DNA from: an uncultured Aquimarina sp. | GTDB taxonomy: Bacteria > Bacteroidota > Bacteroidia > Flavobacteriales > Flavobacteriaceae | Direction: 5' to 3' | Assembly (NCBI RefSeq): GCF_947492405.1 | Contig: NZ_CANLMP010000005.1 | Span: 1-64,000 of the forward strand | DNA: 64,000 bases | In this document: positions 32,928 to 42,835 of the stretch, piece after piece | Numbering within the stretch: position 1 is the first letter of the stretch | Layout: each line of letters opens with the position of its first letter | Program-made: the position numbers and the translations under genes | Notes under the pieces: model-generated | The model's database searches: none | The model's input: the letters and a program-made list of their open reading frames with translations, nothing else | Told to the model about the DNA's origin: nothing

Positions 32928-33569
32928 ATGAAAAAAATCGTTAGTTATATCTGGCCACTTACTAAAAAAATTCAGTCTAAAATTAACGGAACTCTGGAAG
33001 TCACCTGGATGAATGGAAAAAAAGTGTTAGATAGTGAAACTGCTAACTACTCTTATGGTTCATTACAACGTATTTTAGATTATGGATTGTCTAAAATTTA
33101 CTTTGATAGTAAATCAAGTGTTCTATTACTAGGAATGGGTGGAGGAAGTGTTATAGATACACTAAGAAATCGATATAAACACAGTGGGCATATCACAGCT
33201 GTAGAAATTGATCCAATAATTATTCAATTGGCAAAAGATGAATTTAATATTACTGAAAACAAAGAATTATTGATTATTTCTGATGATGCACTTAATTTTG
33301 TGTCTAATTGTCAAAACTCTTTTGATTTAATCATTATAGATCTCTTTATTGATCTAAAGGTACCTATCGAATTCTATCAGATTTCTTTTTGGGATCGACT
33401 CATTGAATTAATGAGCCCAAAAGGGAATGTTCTTTTTAACGCTGGCATCCAACTGGACGATGATTCAGACATACAATCTCTTATTGCTAATTATTCCAAA
33501 AGGATAGAGTTTCAGCTACATAATAATGTTCATGGAACTAATACATTACTGATAGGTAGAAAAAAATAG
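32928..33569 (+). CDS. spermidine-synthase-like methyltransferase-fold protein
   Basis: 213 residues. Rossmann motif LLLGMGGGSVIDTL, then AVEIDPIIIQLA and DLIIIDLF, as in polyamine aminopropyltransferases and related SAM-binding proteins. The N-terminal strand domain is short, so substrate is uncertain. Lies 31 bp before the PLP enzyme start. Confidence 0.8.
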   Translation: MKKIVSYIWPLTKKIQSKINGTLEVTWMNGKKVLDSETANYSYGSLQRILDYGLSKIYFDSKSSVLLLGMGGGSVIDTLRNRYKHSGHITAVEIDPIIIQLAKDEFNITENKELLIISDDALNFVSNCQNSFDLIIIDLFIDLKVPIEFYQISFWDRLIELMSPKGNVLFNAGIQLDDDSDIQSLIANYSKRIEFQLHNNVHGTNTLLIGRKK

Positions 33570-33600
33570 TATCTTCGTATTGATCTTACTTTTTATCAGC

Positions 33601-34536
33601 ATGAATGCAAAAAGCCTTAAAGACACTGCCCAAACCATAGCATCTTATATACACAGAACTCCTATCCTAACATCAAGACTCCTTAACGATATCTCAGGAG
33701 CAGATTTATATTTTAAGTGTGAAAATTTTCAGCGAATGGGAGCTTTTAAAATGCGTGGTGCTACTCATGCAATTTTACAATTATCCGATGAACAAAAATC
33801 AAAAGGAGTGGTTACGCACTCTTCTGGTAATTTTGCACAAGCGTTATCACTTGCAGCTAAGAGTTTAGGAGTAAAAGCATATATTGTGATGCCCTCGAAT
33901 GCTCCGCAAGTAAAAAAAGATGCAGTAGCGGATTACGGTGGACATATTATAGAGTGTCCTCCTACTCATAAAGATCGTGAAGAAACAGCAAACAAAATTC
34001 AAATTGAAAAAGGAGCAACTTTTTTGCATCCTTATAATGACCATAATGTAATATTAGGACAAGGAACCGCAGCTTTGGAGTTGCTGGAAGATTACCCTGA
34101 TTTAGAATATATATTTTCTCCCGTTGGCGGTGGCGGACTGATTTCTGGAACAGCATTGGCTGCTCATTTTTATGGAAAAAACTGTAAAGTCGTTGGAGGA
34201 GAACCTTTTGAAGTAGATGATGCATATCGTGCACTACAAAGTGGCAAATTAGAAATTAACGAAACCACTAACACATCTGCAGACGGACTCAAAATGCCTT
34301 TAGGTGATCTTACCTTTCCAATCATACAGAAATATGTTTCAGAAATTATACGAGTAGATGAGGAAGAAATTATATCGGCCATGCGTTTGATTTGGGAACG
34401 TATGAAGATCATTATAGAACCTTCTTGTGCAGTTCCATTAGCTGCATTATTGAGAGAAAAAGAGCAATTTCAAGATAAAAAAATAGGAATTATTCTCTCT
34501 GGAGGAAACGTAGATCTAAGTAATCTTCCTTTTTAA
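33601..34536 (+). CDS. PLP-dependent threonine dehydratase / serine racemase family enzyme
   Basis: 311 residues from ATG 33601; the frame is open 7 codons further up, but the MNAKSLKDTAQTIASYIHRTP start matches the family. PLP lysine in GAFKMRGA, SSGNFAQ substrate loop, GGGGL phosphate-binding loop and C-terminal LSGGNVD. No ACT domain, so unregulated: serine racemase, catabolic threonine dehydratase or hydroxyaspartate ammonia-lyase. Confidence 0.9.
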   Translation: MNAKSLKDTAQTIASYIHRTPILTSRLLNDISGADLYFKCENFQRMGAFKMRGATHAILQLSDEQKSKGVVTHSSGNFAQALSLAAKSLGVKAYIVMPSNAPQVKKDAVADYGGHIIECPPTHKDREETANKIQIEKGATFLHPYNDHNVILGQGTAALELLEDYPDLEYIFSPVGGGGLISGTALAAHFYGKNCKVVGGEPFEVDDAYRALQSGKLEINETTNTSADGLKMPLGDLTFPIIQKYVSEIIRVDEEEIISAMRLIWERMKIIIEPSCAVPLAALLREKEQFQDKKIGIILSGGNVDLSNLPF

Positions 34537-34604
34537 AAACATTTTAGCACATATTTAACAATCTTCTGAAAGCACTCTAAAACAATATGCTCTGAAACAA
34601 AACT

Positions 34605-34668
34605 ACTAATAAATTAGTTGAACTACTAACTTATTAGTTGTAAAACTAATTTATTAGTAGTACGTTTG
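34605..34668 (+). promoter_or_regulatory. three spaced BlaI-type operators over a promoter
   Basis: Three near-identical palindromes of the form ACTAAnnnATTAGT: 34605-34618, 34625-34638, 34645-34658, start-to-start exactly 20 bp. A promoter lies over them: TTG 34638-34640, 20-base spacer, TACGTTTG 34661-34668. Operators 2 and 3 cover the -33 element and spacer, so binding of the BlaI-like protein encoded at 34689 should block transcription. Confidence 0.9.
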
Positions 34669-34688
34669 ACATATCAAATTTTAAGAGT

Positions 34689-35048
34689 ATGCAAAAGTTA
34701 GCTAAAAGAGAAGAACAGATTATGCAGAGTCTATGGAAACTGGAGAAAGCTTTCATAAAAGAAATCATTGAAGAACTACCAGACCCTAAACCTCATTATA
34801 ATACAACAGCGACTATTGTGAAAATTTTAGAAGAAAAAGGTTTTATTAGTCATAAGGCGTTTGGTAATAGCTTCCAATACTATCCTTTGATTTCTAAAAA
34901 TGAGTATCAAAAAGATGTTCTAGGAGAAGTAGTTAATAATTACTTCGACAATTCGCCATTAGCTTTGGTAAAGTTCTTTGCCAAAGAGGAAAAAATAAAT
35001 TCAGAAGAATTAGAAGAAATTATTAAACTCATTAAAAACAATAAGTAA
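34689..35048 (+). CDS. BlaI/MecI-family repressor
   Basis: 119 residues with winged-helix LAKREEQIMQSLWKLEKAFIKEI and YNTTATIVKILEEKGFI, then a helical dimer end (LVKFFAKEEKINSEELEEII). Stop overlaps the ATG of the M56 peptidase gene, so the two are one operon; repression is presumably relieved when the peptidase cuts the repressor. Confidence 0.95.
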   Translation: MQKLAKREEQIMQSLWKLEKAFIKEIIEELPDPKPHYNTTATIVKILEEKGFISHKAFGNSFQYYPLISKNEYQKDVLGEVVNNYFDNSPLALVKFFAKEEKINSEELEEIIKLIKNNK

Positions 35049-37798
35049 TGGCTTATATCATCTACAGTGCAGCACTTATAGGTTTATCGTATCTTATCTA
35101 CAGATTATTCCTTTCTAAAGAAACATTTTACCACTTAAACAGATGGGTTTTACTTGGGTTAATCGTTGTTTCGTTCTCATTACCTTTTATATCGGTACCA
35201 GAAAATATTTCATTTAGAACTACTATTTTTCAGAAAGCTGAAGTTGAAAATCAAATTACTGAAGTATCCGAAATTCAAATTACAAAAAATGAAATTCGTT
35301 ATAATGAATCACAAAATGTAACTACCACAACTTCTGAAAGTATTGCAAATACCATCACTCCTTCTATAATTTCTTTAGACTGGAAATCCATTATCATCTA
35401 TATCTACATTTTAGGAGTTATGGCTTTTGGAGTTAATTTTTTAATCCAATTAGCAGTGTTATTATACAGAATGCTACAGTATCCTAGTATAGAGGTAGAT
35501 ACATATAAAATAGTAGAAACAGATACCAATCATGCTCCTTACTCTTTCTGGAACAGAATATTTATCAACCCAAACCAATATAATCCAGATACCTATTTAC
35601 AGATTTTGAAGCACGAACAAATGCATATTACCGGTAAACATAGCTTAGATATGCTATTAGTAGAATTACTAGTAACCATACAATGGTTTAATCCTTTTGC
35701 GTGGTTATATCGAAAAGCTATTGATAATAACCTTGAATATCTTACCGATAACGGAATGTTAACAAAAGGTGAGAATAAAGAAGTGTATCAAATGAATTTA
35801 CTGAAAGTATCAACCCCAGATATGCCAACAGGTTTGGCCACAAGTTACAATCAATCATTTCTCAAAAAACGAATAATTATGATGAATTCTAAAAAATCAA
35901 CTGCAAAATCAGGATGGAAATACCTAATCATTATTCCATTACTGGCTATAACCGCATTATCCTTCAATCCGGTTAGTATTAATCCGTCAATCGCCGAAAT
36001 TGATGAAACTTTTTCAAATGAATTAGAAACCCCAACAGATGAACATTTTAAGGAATCAAAATTTAAAAATGATTTTACCAAAGGGGTTTGGGATGCCGAA
36101 GTTGGCGGGGGAAAACTATGTGTTATGTACAGAAGTTCCGAGCCTCTCAAACGAAGTTTTTGGTCAACAACACGATGTTATGACCCATCTTTCTTTGCAG
36201 GTTTTCCTTCTGGTGATAAACAAAAACTGGAAATAACTAGAGATGCAGGAACCATGGTATACGTCGGTGAATTCGAAAATGGTATCGGAGATGGAAGATA
36301 TACCTTCACGCCGAATGCTAATTTCAGTAGTGATCTGTCCAAACAAGGATTTACTGCAGACAATAAAGAACTTGTTCATTGTTTTCTTACAGATTTTGAC
36401 AAAACCTATTTAGCGTATCTAAAAAAAGAAAATCTTTCATTAAGTCAAGATGATTTTGAAGATATTATCCATAAAGGACTTCCTCTTGAAAAACTAAAAA
36501 TGTATCGAAAAGAACTATCAACACTTGGATACAATGATTATACAATGAAGGAAGTATGTAAATTGAACTTATTTGATGTAGACATAGCTTATATAAAGTT
36601 TATCAATAAAGTAAATGGTCAAAAGGCCACATTAAAAGAAATTACGAAAGCGAAAATTCACAATCTATCTCCAGAGTTCATTAAATCATATAATGATAAT
36701 GGATATAAAAAAATGTCACTCAAAGATTATACGAGATTAAAAATCCATAATGTATCTCCTGATTTTATTGCAGACTTTAAAAAAGAAGGGTATACAAATA
36801 TATCAGCGAAAGAAGCGCAAAATCTCAAAATACATAATGTGACACCACAATATGTTCAATCTTATAAAGATGCTGGATATAAAAATATTACATTAAAGGA
36901 AGCTCAGAATCTAAAAATACATAGCGTAACACCAGCTTTTATTAAAAGTTTCAAAAACATAGGATATCCTAATATTACTTTAAAAGAAGCCAAAAACTTA
37001 AAAATTTATAATGTAACAGCGGATCTTATAAAGTCTTATAAAAAAGCCGGGCAAACTAAAATCACTTTAAAAGAGGCTACTAAATTAAAAATCCATAACA
37101 TTTCCCCTTCTCAGGCAAGAACTCATAATCAAAATAGTCAATCAAGCTCCACAAGCAATTCTGGAAAAGGATATCAAGAAGTAGAACAAACACCTGGGGA
37201 TTTTATAAAACAATTTAAATCTCTTGGTTATGACAATGTATCTGTAGATGATATCATTTCATTCAAAATACATAATGTGACCCCAGAATTTATAAAAAAA
37301 TACCATCAAGCAGGATATAAAAATATTCCATTAGATGAAATTGTAGGATTGAAAATTCATAATGTAACTCCAGAATTTATTGATACTTTTAAGAAAGCTG
37401 GATACAAGAATATTTCATTAGACGAAGCCATGTCTTTAAGAATCCATAATGTATCTCCGGATGCTGCTGCGGAGTATATAAAAATTGGATACAATAACCT
37501 GAATATAGATGATCTGATGTCTTTAAAAATTCATAATGTATCGCCAGAGTATATAAAAGAATTTAAAAAGACTAAGTTTGGTAATATTCCTTTGGATGAT
37601 ATTATATCGTTCAAAATTCATAACGTGACACCAGAATTCATTAAGCCTTTTGAAGATTTGGGATATACTAATATTACAGCAGATCAAGCACAGAGTTTAA
37701 AGATTCATGGAGTTACCCCTGAATTCGTAAAATCATTGAAAAATCAGGATGAAAACGTTTCATTGGATCAAGCCATTAGAATCAAAATTCATTTTTAA
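35048..37798 (+). CDS. M56 (BlaR1-type) membrane metallopeptidase with long C-terminal repeat domain
   Basis: 916 residues. Transmembrane segments near 3-20, 34-52, 112-137 and 293-308. Zinc site His189-Glu190-x-x-His193 (HEQMH) with Glu230 in NNLEYLTD. No penicillin-binding sensor domain follows. A Trp/Tyr-rich segment (about 340-480) precedes twelve copies of a 29-residue repeat (residues about 530-916) built on LKIHNVTPEFI ... GYKNI-LxEA. Repeats are split by a Ser/Asn-rich linker near 700. The repeats are probably a periplasmic signal-sensing or binding array. Confidence 0.92.
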   Translation: MAYIIYSAALIGLSYLIYRLFLSKETFYHLNRWVLLGLIVVSFSLPFISVPENISFRTTIFQKAEVENQITEVSEIQITKNEIRYNESQNVTTTTSESIANTITPSIISLDWKSIIIYIYILGVMAFGVNFLIQLAVLLYRMLQYPSIEVDTYKIVETDTNHAPYSFWNRIFINPNQYNPDTYLQILKHEQMHITGKHSLDMLLVELLVTIQWFNPFAWLYRKAIDNNLEYLTDNGMLTKGENKEVYQMNLLKVSTPDMPTGLATSYNQSFLKKRIIMMNSKKSTAKSGWKYLIIIPLLAITALSFNPVSINPSIAEIDETFSNELETPTDEHFKESKFKNDFTKGVWDAEVGGGKLCVMYRSSEPLKRSFWSTTRCYDPSFFAGFPSGDKQKLEITRDAGTMVYVGEFENGIGDGRYTFTPNANFSSDLSKQGFTADNKELVHCFLTDFDKTYLAYLKKENLSLSQDDFEDIIHKGLPLEKLKMYRKELSTLGYNDYTMKEVCKLNLFDVDIAYIKFINKVNGQKATLKEITKAKIHNLSPEFIKSYNDNGYKKMSLKDYTRLKIHNVSPDFIADFKKEGYTNISAKEAQNLKIHNVTPQYVQSYKDAGYKNITLKEAQNLKIHSVTPAFIKSFKNIGYPNITLKEAKNLKIYNVTADLIKSYKKAGQTKITLKEATKLKIHNISPSQARTHNQNSQSSSTSNSGKGYQEVEQTPGDFIKQFKSLGYDNVSVDDIISFKIHNVTPEFIKKYHQAGYKNIPLDEIVGLKIHNVTPEFIDTFKKAGYKNISLDEAMSLRIHNVSPDAAAEYIKIGYNNLNIDDLMSLKIHNVSPEYIKEFKKTKFGNIPLDDIISFKIHNVTPEFIKPFEDLGYTNITADQAQSLKIHGVTPEFVKSLKNQDENVSLDQAIRIKIHF

Positions 37799-37855
37799 AT
37801 ATTTATAAACGAGCCAACTAATAAATACCTAAGTTAAGTACATTCATCAATCATT

Positions 37856-37895
37856 AAAAAGCTACTAGTCCAATCGGATGAGTAGCTTTTTTTTA
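37856..37895 (+). terminator. Rho-independent terminator
   Basis: AAAAGCTACT..GTCC pairs with GGAT..AGTAGCTTTT around AATC, followed by an eight-T run and AT-rich sequence. It serves the M56 gene, and could also act for the reverse operon end. Confidence 0.85.
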
Positions 37896-37948
37896 TTTGA
37901 TCAATACAATAGCTATATCTGATTTCTATATCAGAATTATATAGAAAC

Positions 37949-38857
37949 TTATTTTTGTATATGCAATCCTATTTGTCTATGTATTCTGAGTGAATTATCT
38001 TTTTCTCTACGCCAGTATGAAATGCCAGTTCCTGTACTATTTCCTGAAAATCCAGGAACCGACCAATCCACATAAAACCCACCATATTTGATATAGCCTT
38101 TACCTACTTTATCATATGCATATGTCATTACCTCTAAAGAATCTATTGTAGCAGGATACTTATAATAGCCTTTATAATGTTCTATCAAAATAGCCTTTCC
38201 TGTTTTAATAGTATCAGCAAATGGTAAGTACATTGCCTCATCTGTATATGAATCAGTAGTTCTTTCTGGAATTCTAGCTCTTACATTGCTTTTACCTAAA
38301 GCAGCGTAGGCAGCTAATTCTCTTGGTGTTTTAATGATTTCTGGCGCTGTAGTACTTGCTTCGGGCACCAAGAATACAGTTGGATTATCCATACGTTTTA
38401 GATACCCAAAAGATTCTGCACGTAATTTTAGTTTTCCTTCACCATCTTTCTTCCATACGTTGAAATATTTACCTTTTATTGTTTCGGAGCTTTCAAATAC
38501 TTTTGTAAATAAACCTATCTCAATAATTCTATTTGGAAATTCTAAAACATCTATTGTTTCTCTCTTGTATTCTTTAATCTTATTCCTACCAAATATAGTA
38601 TCATAATATATTTTTATATTGTTATTATTTACTATTAAAGGGTTGTAATCGGTCATTAATAATGATTCATGATCATATAAATCACGTATTTTTTCAAACG
38701 ACCCCATTTTTGCTGCATTGATGATTCTTCGATTGTACTCTTGTAAAAGATCTTCTACTGTTTCTAACTCTTCTAATTTATCAGCTTTATTATTTTTTGA
38801 GTTTTCACATCCTAATAGTACTATTAACATAAAAACTAAGGATACATATTTCTTCAT
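37949..38857 (-). CDS. lipoprotein with two SnoaL/DUF4440-like domains
   Basis: 302 residues. Lipobox LLGC (Cys17). Two SnoaL/DUF4440-type halves (about 30-145 and 175-300), each with the pattern of a ketosteroid-isomerase fold (DLLQEYNRRIINAAKMG; GKYFNVWKKDGEGKLKL; then YWRREKDNSLRIHRQIG). Last gene of the four-gene exported operon. Function unknown. Confidence 0.75.
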   Translation of the reverse strand: MKKYVSLVFMLIVLLGCENSKNNKADKLEELETVEDLLQEYNRRIINAAKMGSFEKIRDLYDHESLLMTDYNPLIVNNNNIKIYYDTIFGRNKIKEYKRETIDVLEFPNRIIEIGLFTKVFESSETIKGKYFNVWKKDGEGKLKLRAESFGYLKRMDNPTVFLVPEASTTAPEIIKTPRELAAYAALGKSNVRARIPERTTDSYTDEAMYLPFADTIKTGKAILIEHYKGYYKYPATIDSLEVMTYAYDKVGKGYIKYGGFYVDWSVPGFSGNSTGTGISYWRREKDNSLRIHRQIGLHIQK

Positions 38858-38887
38858 TATTTAGTTTTTTAAAATTCTGAATTTTGT

Positions 38888-39355
38888 TTAAGAAGTCATA
38901 TTAAAAATAACTTTCCATATTTTTAAAGAGTTATCTTTCATCCTTCTGAAAACAAATAGGTTTTTAGTTTCAAAAGTATTGGGTGTCCCTTCATTAATGG
39001 GATAAAATGTTCCTGTTACTTTACCGTGCATGATTACATTTTTTTCAAAAGAATGCATCTCAGTTATTTCATGTGTCATATCTGCAAAACCGTATTTTTT
39101 TTCGTTGTTGATATGTTCTATTAAAGAAGCTTTGGTTGTAATTATTGGATGATTAGGGGCCATATGTATTAAATCATCTACCCAAACATCCATTTTATCT
39201 GCTGTGGAAATTTTATGATCGTCTAATACTTTTAAAATAGCCTGTATAGATTTTTGATCTTGTTCTTTAGAATAATTTGGAGTTTCTAAACTATTCTTAC
39301 ATCCTATGAACAGTGATAAAACTATCATACTCCATAATAAATGTTTGCCTTTCAT
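38888..39355 (-). CDS. lipoprotein with a SnoaL/DUF4440-like domain
   Basis: 155 residues. Signal ends FIGC (Cys19). One DUF4440-like domain (SIQAILKVLDDHKISTADKMDVWVDDLIHMAP; ...FRRMKDNSLKIWKVIF). Third gene of the exported operon, about 20 bp from the esterase-like gene. Confidence 0.8.
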   Translation of the reverse strand: MKGKHLLWSMIVLSLFIGCKNSLETPNYSKEQDQKSIQAILKVLDDHKISTADKMDVWVDDLIHMAPNHPIITTKASLIEHINNEKKYGFADMTHEITEMHSFEKNVIMHGKVTGTFYPINEGTPNTFETKNLFVFRRMKDNSLKIWKVIFNMTS

Positions 39356-39375
39356 TTTCTTACAATTAGGGTTAT

Positions 39376-40449
39376 TTAAAATTTCAGATGTTCATTTAAA
39401 AATGGTAATACTCTTTTGGCGATGCGTCCTTCATCGCCCCAATATTTGTTCCAGGGATCTCCTACAAATTCAATTCCTTGATGATCCACACCTATATCCA
39501 TTAATTTTTTGCTAAATCTGCGATTAGAAATAACGTGTGCCTGTGTCTGATCAAATCTGGCCCAATCGAATGCAATTGCTTTTAAACTTCTTAAGTTATC
39601 TGCGTATTCGTCTAGTTTTTCATCCAAATGAAATTCTTTTTGCTCCTTTCTTATATTTTTAGGATGGATTTTTAATACTCCCTTGTCATCTTTTTCAAAT
39701 AAAAAATCACAGTAAAACGGTGGTCTATTAGTATTAGGAAGAAATGCTTGACAGATACTTGTGAAAATTTGAGTTCTTCCTGTTCCTTCTATCACTTTGT
39801 AGGACTTGGCAGAATGTATTTTTTTCCAATCAATGTCTAATGAAGCTCTTGGTAAATATCCTGTTCCTGTGGCTACAGGATGCATTGCATAAACAATATT
39901 AAAAACTTCAGGATATGCCATGCCAAGCTTTAATGCTCCTCTCCCGCCCATAAAATGACCGATTACGGCTCGGCTGTTATTATTTGGAATCGTTCTGTAA
40001 TTTTGATCAATATATACCACCAATTCTTTAGTTATAAAATCTAACCAATAACCGCTGGTGCTAGAGTTTTCAAAAAGGCTTCCAATCGTAGGTGAAGTAA
40101 AATCTGCAACTACAAAAACAAACTCATTAGATCGATCTTCAGAAATATTTTTATCTATTATTTCAGGAGTTTTATGATCATTAATAACAATAGATGGATT
40201 AGAGAATACATTGTGTAAGTAGTAAACTACTGGATAATTCTTTTTTGATGTAGCATAACTGGGAGGAAGATAAATTTTTATGTTTCTTTTTGTACTTAAT
40301 CCTACTTTATTTTTCTCTAAAACTTTAGAGGTAATAGTATCATTTATTACACTTCCCTTCATCAGATACTGACCAAATGCATTCGGTAAGAAAAAGATCA
40401 TAAAGAAGATTACAAACGTAATTGCTTTTAATTTTGCAGAGTAATTCAT
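39376..40449 (-). CDS. exported esterase-fold protein (PF00756-type), apparently inactive
   Basis: 357 residues. Signal peptide (to about 26, AFG). Esterase-D-like fold with YLPPSYATSKKNYPVVYYLHN. The nucleophile motif GHSMGG reads GHFMGG, with Phe166 (TTT) where Ser is expected, and the C-terminal GGHxW segment reads GDPWNKYW, with no His. The two catalytic residues are therefore missing, so this may be a binding pseudo-enzyme. Second gene of the operon. Confidence 0.8.
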   Translation of the reverse strand: MNYSAKLKAITFVIFFMIFFLPNAFGQYLMKGSVINDTITSKVLEKNKVGLSTKRNIKIYLPPSYATSKKNYPVVYYLHNVFSNPSIVINDHKTPEIIDKNISEDRSNEFVFVVADFTSPTIGSLFENSSTSGYWLDFITKELVVYIDQNYRTIPNNNSRAVIGHFMGGRGALKLGMAYPEVFNIVYAMHPVATGTGYLPRASLDIDWKKIHSAKSYKVIEGTGRTQIFTSICQAFLPNTNRPPFYCDFLFEKDDKGVLKIHPKNIRKEQKEFHLDEKLDEYADNLRSLKAIAFDWARFDQTQAHVISNRRFSKKLMDIGVDHQGIEFVGDPWNKYWGDEGRIAKRVLPFLNEHLKF

Positions 40450-40478
40450 AGTTTAAAGTATTGTATTAACCAGTTGTA

Positions 40479-41447
40479 TTAATAATTATAATCGTAGGTA
40501 GATATTTGTCTGAAAATTTTCAAGCTCCCATTAGGTGCTCTTTTCCATATCTTTATGCCTTTACCAGTGCTAATACCTGAATACTCAGTGTTCCGCCAAT
40601 TGGCAATATGACTCGCGATATTCACCACATATACTCCTAAATCATCAATGTGATTGTTTCTAATATCCAGTTTCTCAAAAACAGGAAGCTCCGCTACATG
40701 GCTTTTAATAAATACATCCAAACTTTTTTTATCTCTAAATATGGGTTTATAACTAAACAGTGCTACCGCATCATCTGCATATATTTGTGACCATAGCGTA
40801 TGATCATGATGAGAAATGAATTCTTCTGTAAAACTATTTATGGAAGCTATTTCGAATCGAATATTGTTATCTACAGGAAGGTGTCCTTGAAAGGCTAATA
40901 CAGTTCCTGGAACATGATCAAATTTTAGTTGCTTCGTAAGATCTGTATGATGATCATAGTTCCATATTTCCGAAATCAATAAAGGATTTCCTTCTCCCTT
41001 ACGCCATATATCTATGTATTTCCCCTTAAGTTCTTCTTCTTTTTCTGCGTTTTTTAATCTTACTTTCATTTCAAAAGTTCCTATAACTGCGAGTTGAGAA
41101 CCCAAATCCAATGTTTCTATATTTTCTCTTTTGTATTCTAAAATATCGAATCGATCAAAAAATGCTTTGTGATAGATTAATGCGTTCTCTTTTCCTAAAA
41201 GTGTTTTTTGAAATGCAGGCATCAATCGAATCTCTTTTTCATAATACTTCTCAAAAAATTTATCATTAGCATTCTGCATTCCTTTGATATAGTCTGCAAT
41301 GAATTCATTAAGATGTATTTTGATGTTTTCGGTAACTATTGATTCTGTTTGAGCAATTACCTGTTCAACACTTATAAAAATTAATACTAGAAATAGAAAG
41401 TTGCTTCTAAAATGTCTCATAAGTCTATTATTTTCAATGGTTTTCAT
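40479..41447 (-). CDS. exported protein with two SnoaL/DUF4440-like domains
   Basis: 322 residues. Signal peptide after a charged start (FLFLVLIFISVEQVIAQ, to about 33). Two DUF4440-like halves: LNEFIADYIKGMQNANDKFFEKYYEKEIRLMP and TEEFISHHDHTLWSQIYADDAVALF, each ending in an IWR/KIWKR strand. First gene of the operon. Related to the last gene in layout. Confidence 0.8.
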   Translation of the reverse strand: MKTIENNRLMRHFRSNFLFLVLIFISVEQVIAQTESIVTENIKIHLNEFIADYIKGMQNANDKFFEKYYEKEIRLMPAFQKTLLGKENALIYHKAFFDRFDILEYKRENIETLDLGSQLAVIGTFEMKVRLKNAEKEEELKGKYIDIWRKGEGNPLLISEIWNYDHHTDLTKQLKFDHVPGTVLAFQGHLPVDNNIRFEIASINSFTEEFISHHDHTLWSQIYADDAVALFSYKPIFRDKKSLDVFIKSHVAELPVFEKLDIRNNHIDDLGVYVVNIASHIANWRNTEYSGISTGKGIKIWKRAPNGSLKIFRQISTYDYNY

Positions 41448-41570
41448 CTAAAATATCCTGAAAACAAATACAGTAATAACTGAAATTGATAAAACCATAT
41501 CTATAATTGATGACCGACATCATATTGTCTCTTATTGTAAAAAATAGAAGTGATATTGGATCTAGAGTCG

Positions 41571-41599
41571 TTTGTCAACAATTTGAGCACATTCGTCAA
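41571..41599. promoter_or_regulatory. candidate LytTR direct-repeat operator
   Basis: TTTGTCAA at 41571-41578 and TTCGTCAA at 41592-41599 are direct repeats 21 bp apart, the two-turn spacing typical of LytTR sites. They lie in the 220-bp gap between the divergent exported operon and the LytS/LytTR genes. Confidence 0.5.
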
Positions 41600-41667
41600 T
41601 AAAATAGCACGACTATATGTGTTTAAAAACTATTTTCTTATTTTACTAGGTCTTAAGTAATAAGTTT

Positions 41668-42825
41668 ATGCGGGTAGAATTAGACACTATAAAGAATTCT
41701 AAAATACTTACCGGTTTATATCGCTATAAAATGCACCATCTCTTATTTTGGTTTGTTTATCACTATATGTGGTGGACTATTGCTGCGGGTAGCGCTACAG
41801 AAGCGGCATATAATATTTTGTTTTCTGAATATACCACAAAATTTGTTTTTTATGTGGTCTTTCAGGCAATTAGCGTTTATTTCAATCTATATTATCTAAT
41901 CCCCAGGTTTTTAGAAAAAAGGAAATATTCTCAGTATCTATTTTTGCTTGGAATCACGATATTAGTTACAGCAATAATTATAACATCAGGATACTATGTT
42001 AATGCATACATTTCTTCTCAATCTTTTGAAGAATTGTTTAAGGGTCAAAGTTTTATCCAGTTATTTAAATCCAATTCTTTAGGATCGACATTAGCAAGTA
42101 TGACATTAGCTATGAGCATAAAACTGGCAAAAAACTGGATTAAATCACAACAAAGGACGCAGTTACTAGAAAAAGAAAAAATAGAAACTGAACTTAAATT
42201 TTTAAAATCACAATTCAATCCTCATTTTTTATTCAATACTATCAATTCAATTTTTGTACTGATCCATAAAAACCCTGATATGGCTTCAGAATCTCTAGCA
42301 AATTTTTCCGATCTTATGCGCTATCAATTATATGAATGTAATGAGTCCAAAATCTCTTTAGATAAAGAAATAAATTATCTTAAAAATTTTATTGATTTAG
42401 GAAAACTAAGACTTGATAACACGGTGAAGGTGATTACTAACATTGAAGATCAAATCTATGGTAATGTTTCTGTAGCCCCTTTTATTTTAATGCCTTTTGT
42501 AGAAAATGCTTTCAAACATGTATCTCAAGGTAGTAATCAAGAAAATTGGATTTCTATACATTTTCATTTTTCAAATGAAAAAATCCTATTTGAAGTTGAA
42601 AATACTATCATTGATTATGATGATAATTCTGATGACTTGATGAAAAACAGCGGAATAGGTTTAAAAAATGTTCAGAGAAGATTAGATTTAGTATATCGTG
42701 ATCAATATGAACTTTCTATAAAAAAAACGGGAGAGCGTTATAAAATAAAGCTTGAAATAGCATTGAATAGAACTCCCTCTTTATCAGAAGAACCTATTAT
42801 ACCTATAACTTCATTACAATCTTAA
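41668..42825 (+). CDS. LytS/YehU-type sensor histidine kinase
   Basis: 385 residues. Four membrane helices (about 26-155), then a His_kinase domain: H189 in QFNPHFLFNTIN, PFVENAFKHV (N box) and NSGIGLKNVQRRL (G box). It ends 10 bp before the response regulator gene. Divergent from the exported operon. Confidence 0.95.
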   Translation: MRVELDTIKNSKILTGLYRYKMHHLLFWFVYHYMWWTIAAGSATEAAYNILFSEYTTKFVFYVVFQAISVYFNLYYLIPRFLEKRKYSQYLFLLGITILVTAIIITSGYYVNAYISSQSFEELFKGQSFIQLFKSNSLGSTLASMTLAMSIKLAKNWIKSQQRTQLLEKEKIETELKFLKSQFNPHFLFNTINSIFVLIHKNPDMASESLANFSDLMRYQLYECNESKISLDKEINYLKNFIDLGKLRLDNTVKVITNIEDQIYGNVSVAPFILMPFVENAFKHVSQGSNQENWISIHFHFSNEKILFEVENTIIDYDDNSDDLMKNSGIGLKNVQRRLDLVYRDQYELSIKKTGERYKIKLEIALNRTPSLSEEPIIPITSLQS

Positions 42826-42835
42826 AAAAGAAATC

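Noticed and set aside
34689..37798. Beta-lactam sensing by the BlaI/M56 pair
   Set aside because: No penicillin-binding domain follows the M56 part; the C-terminus is repeats instead.
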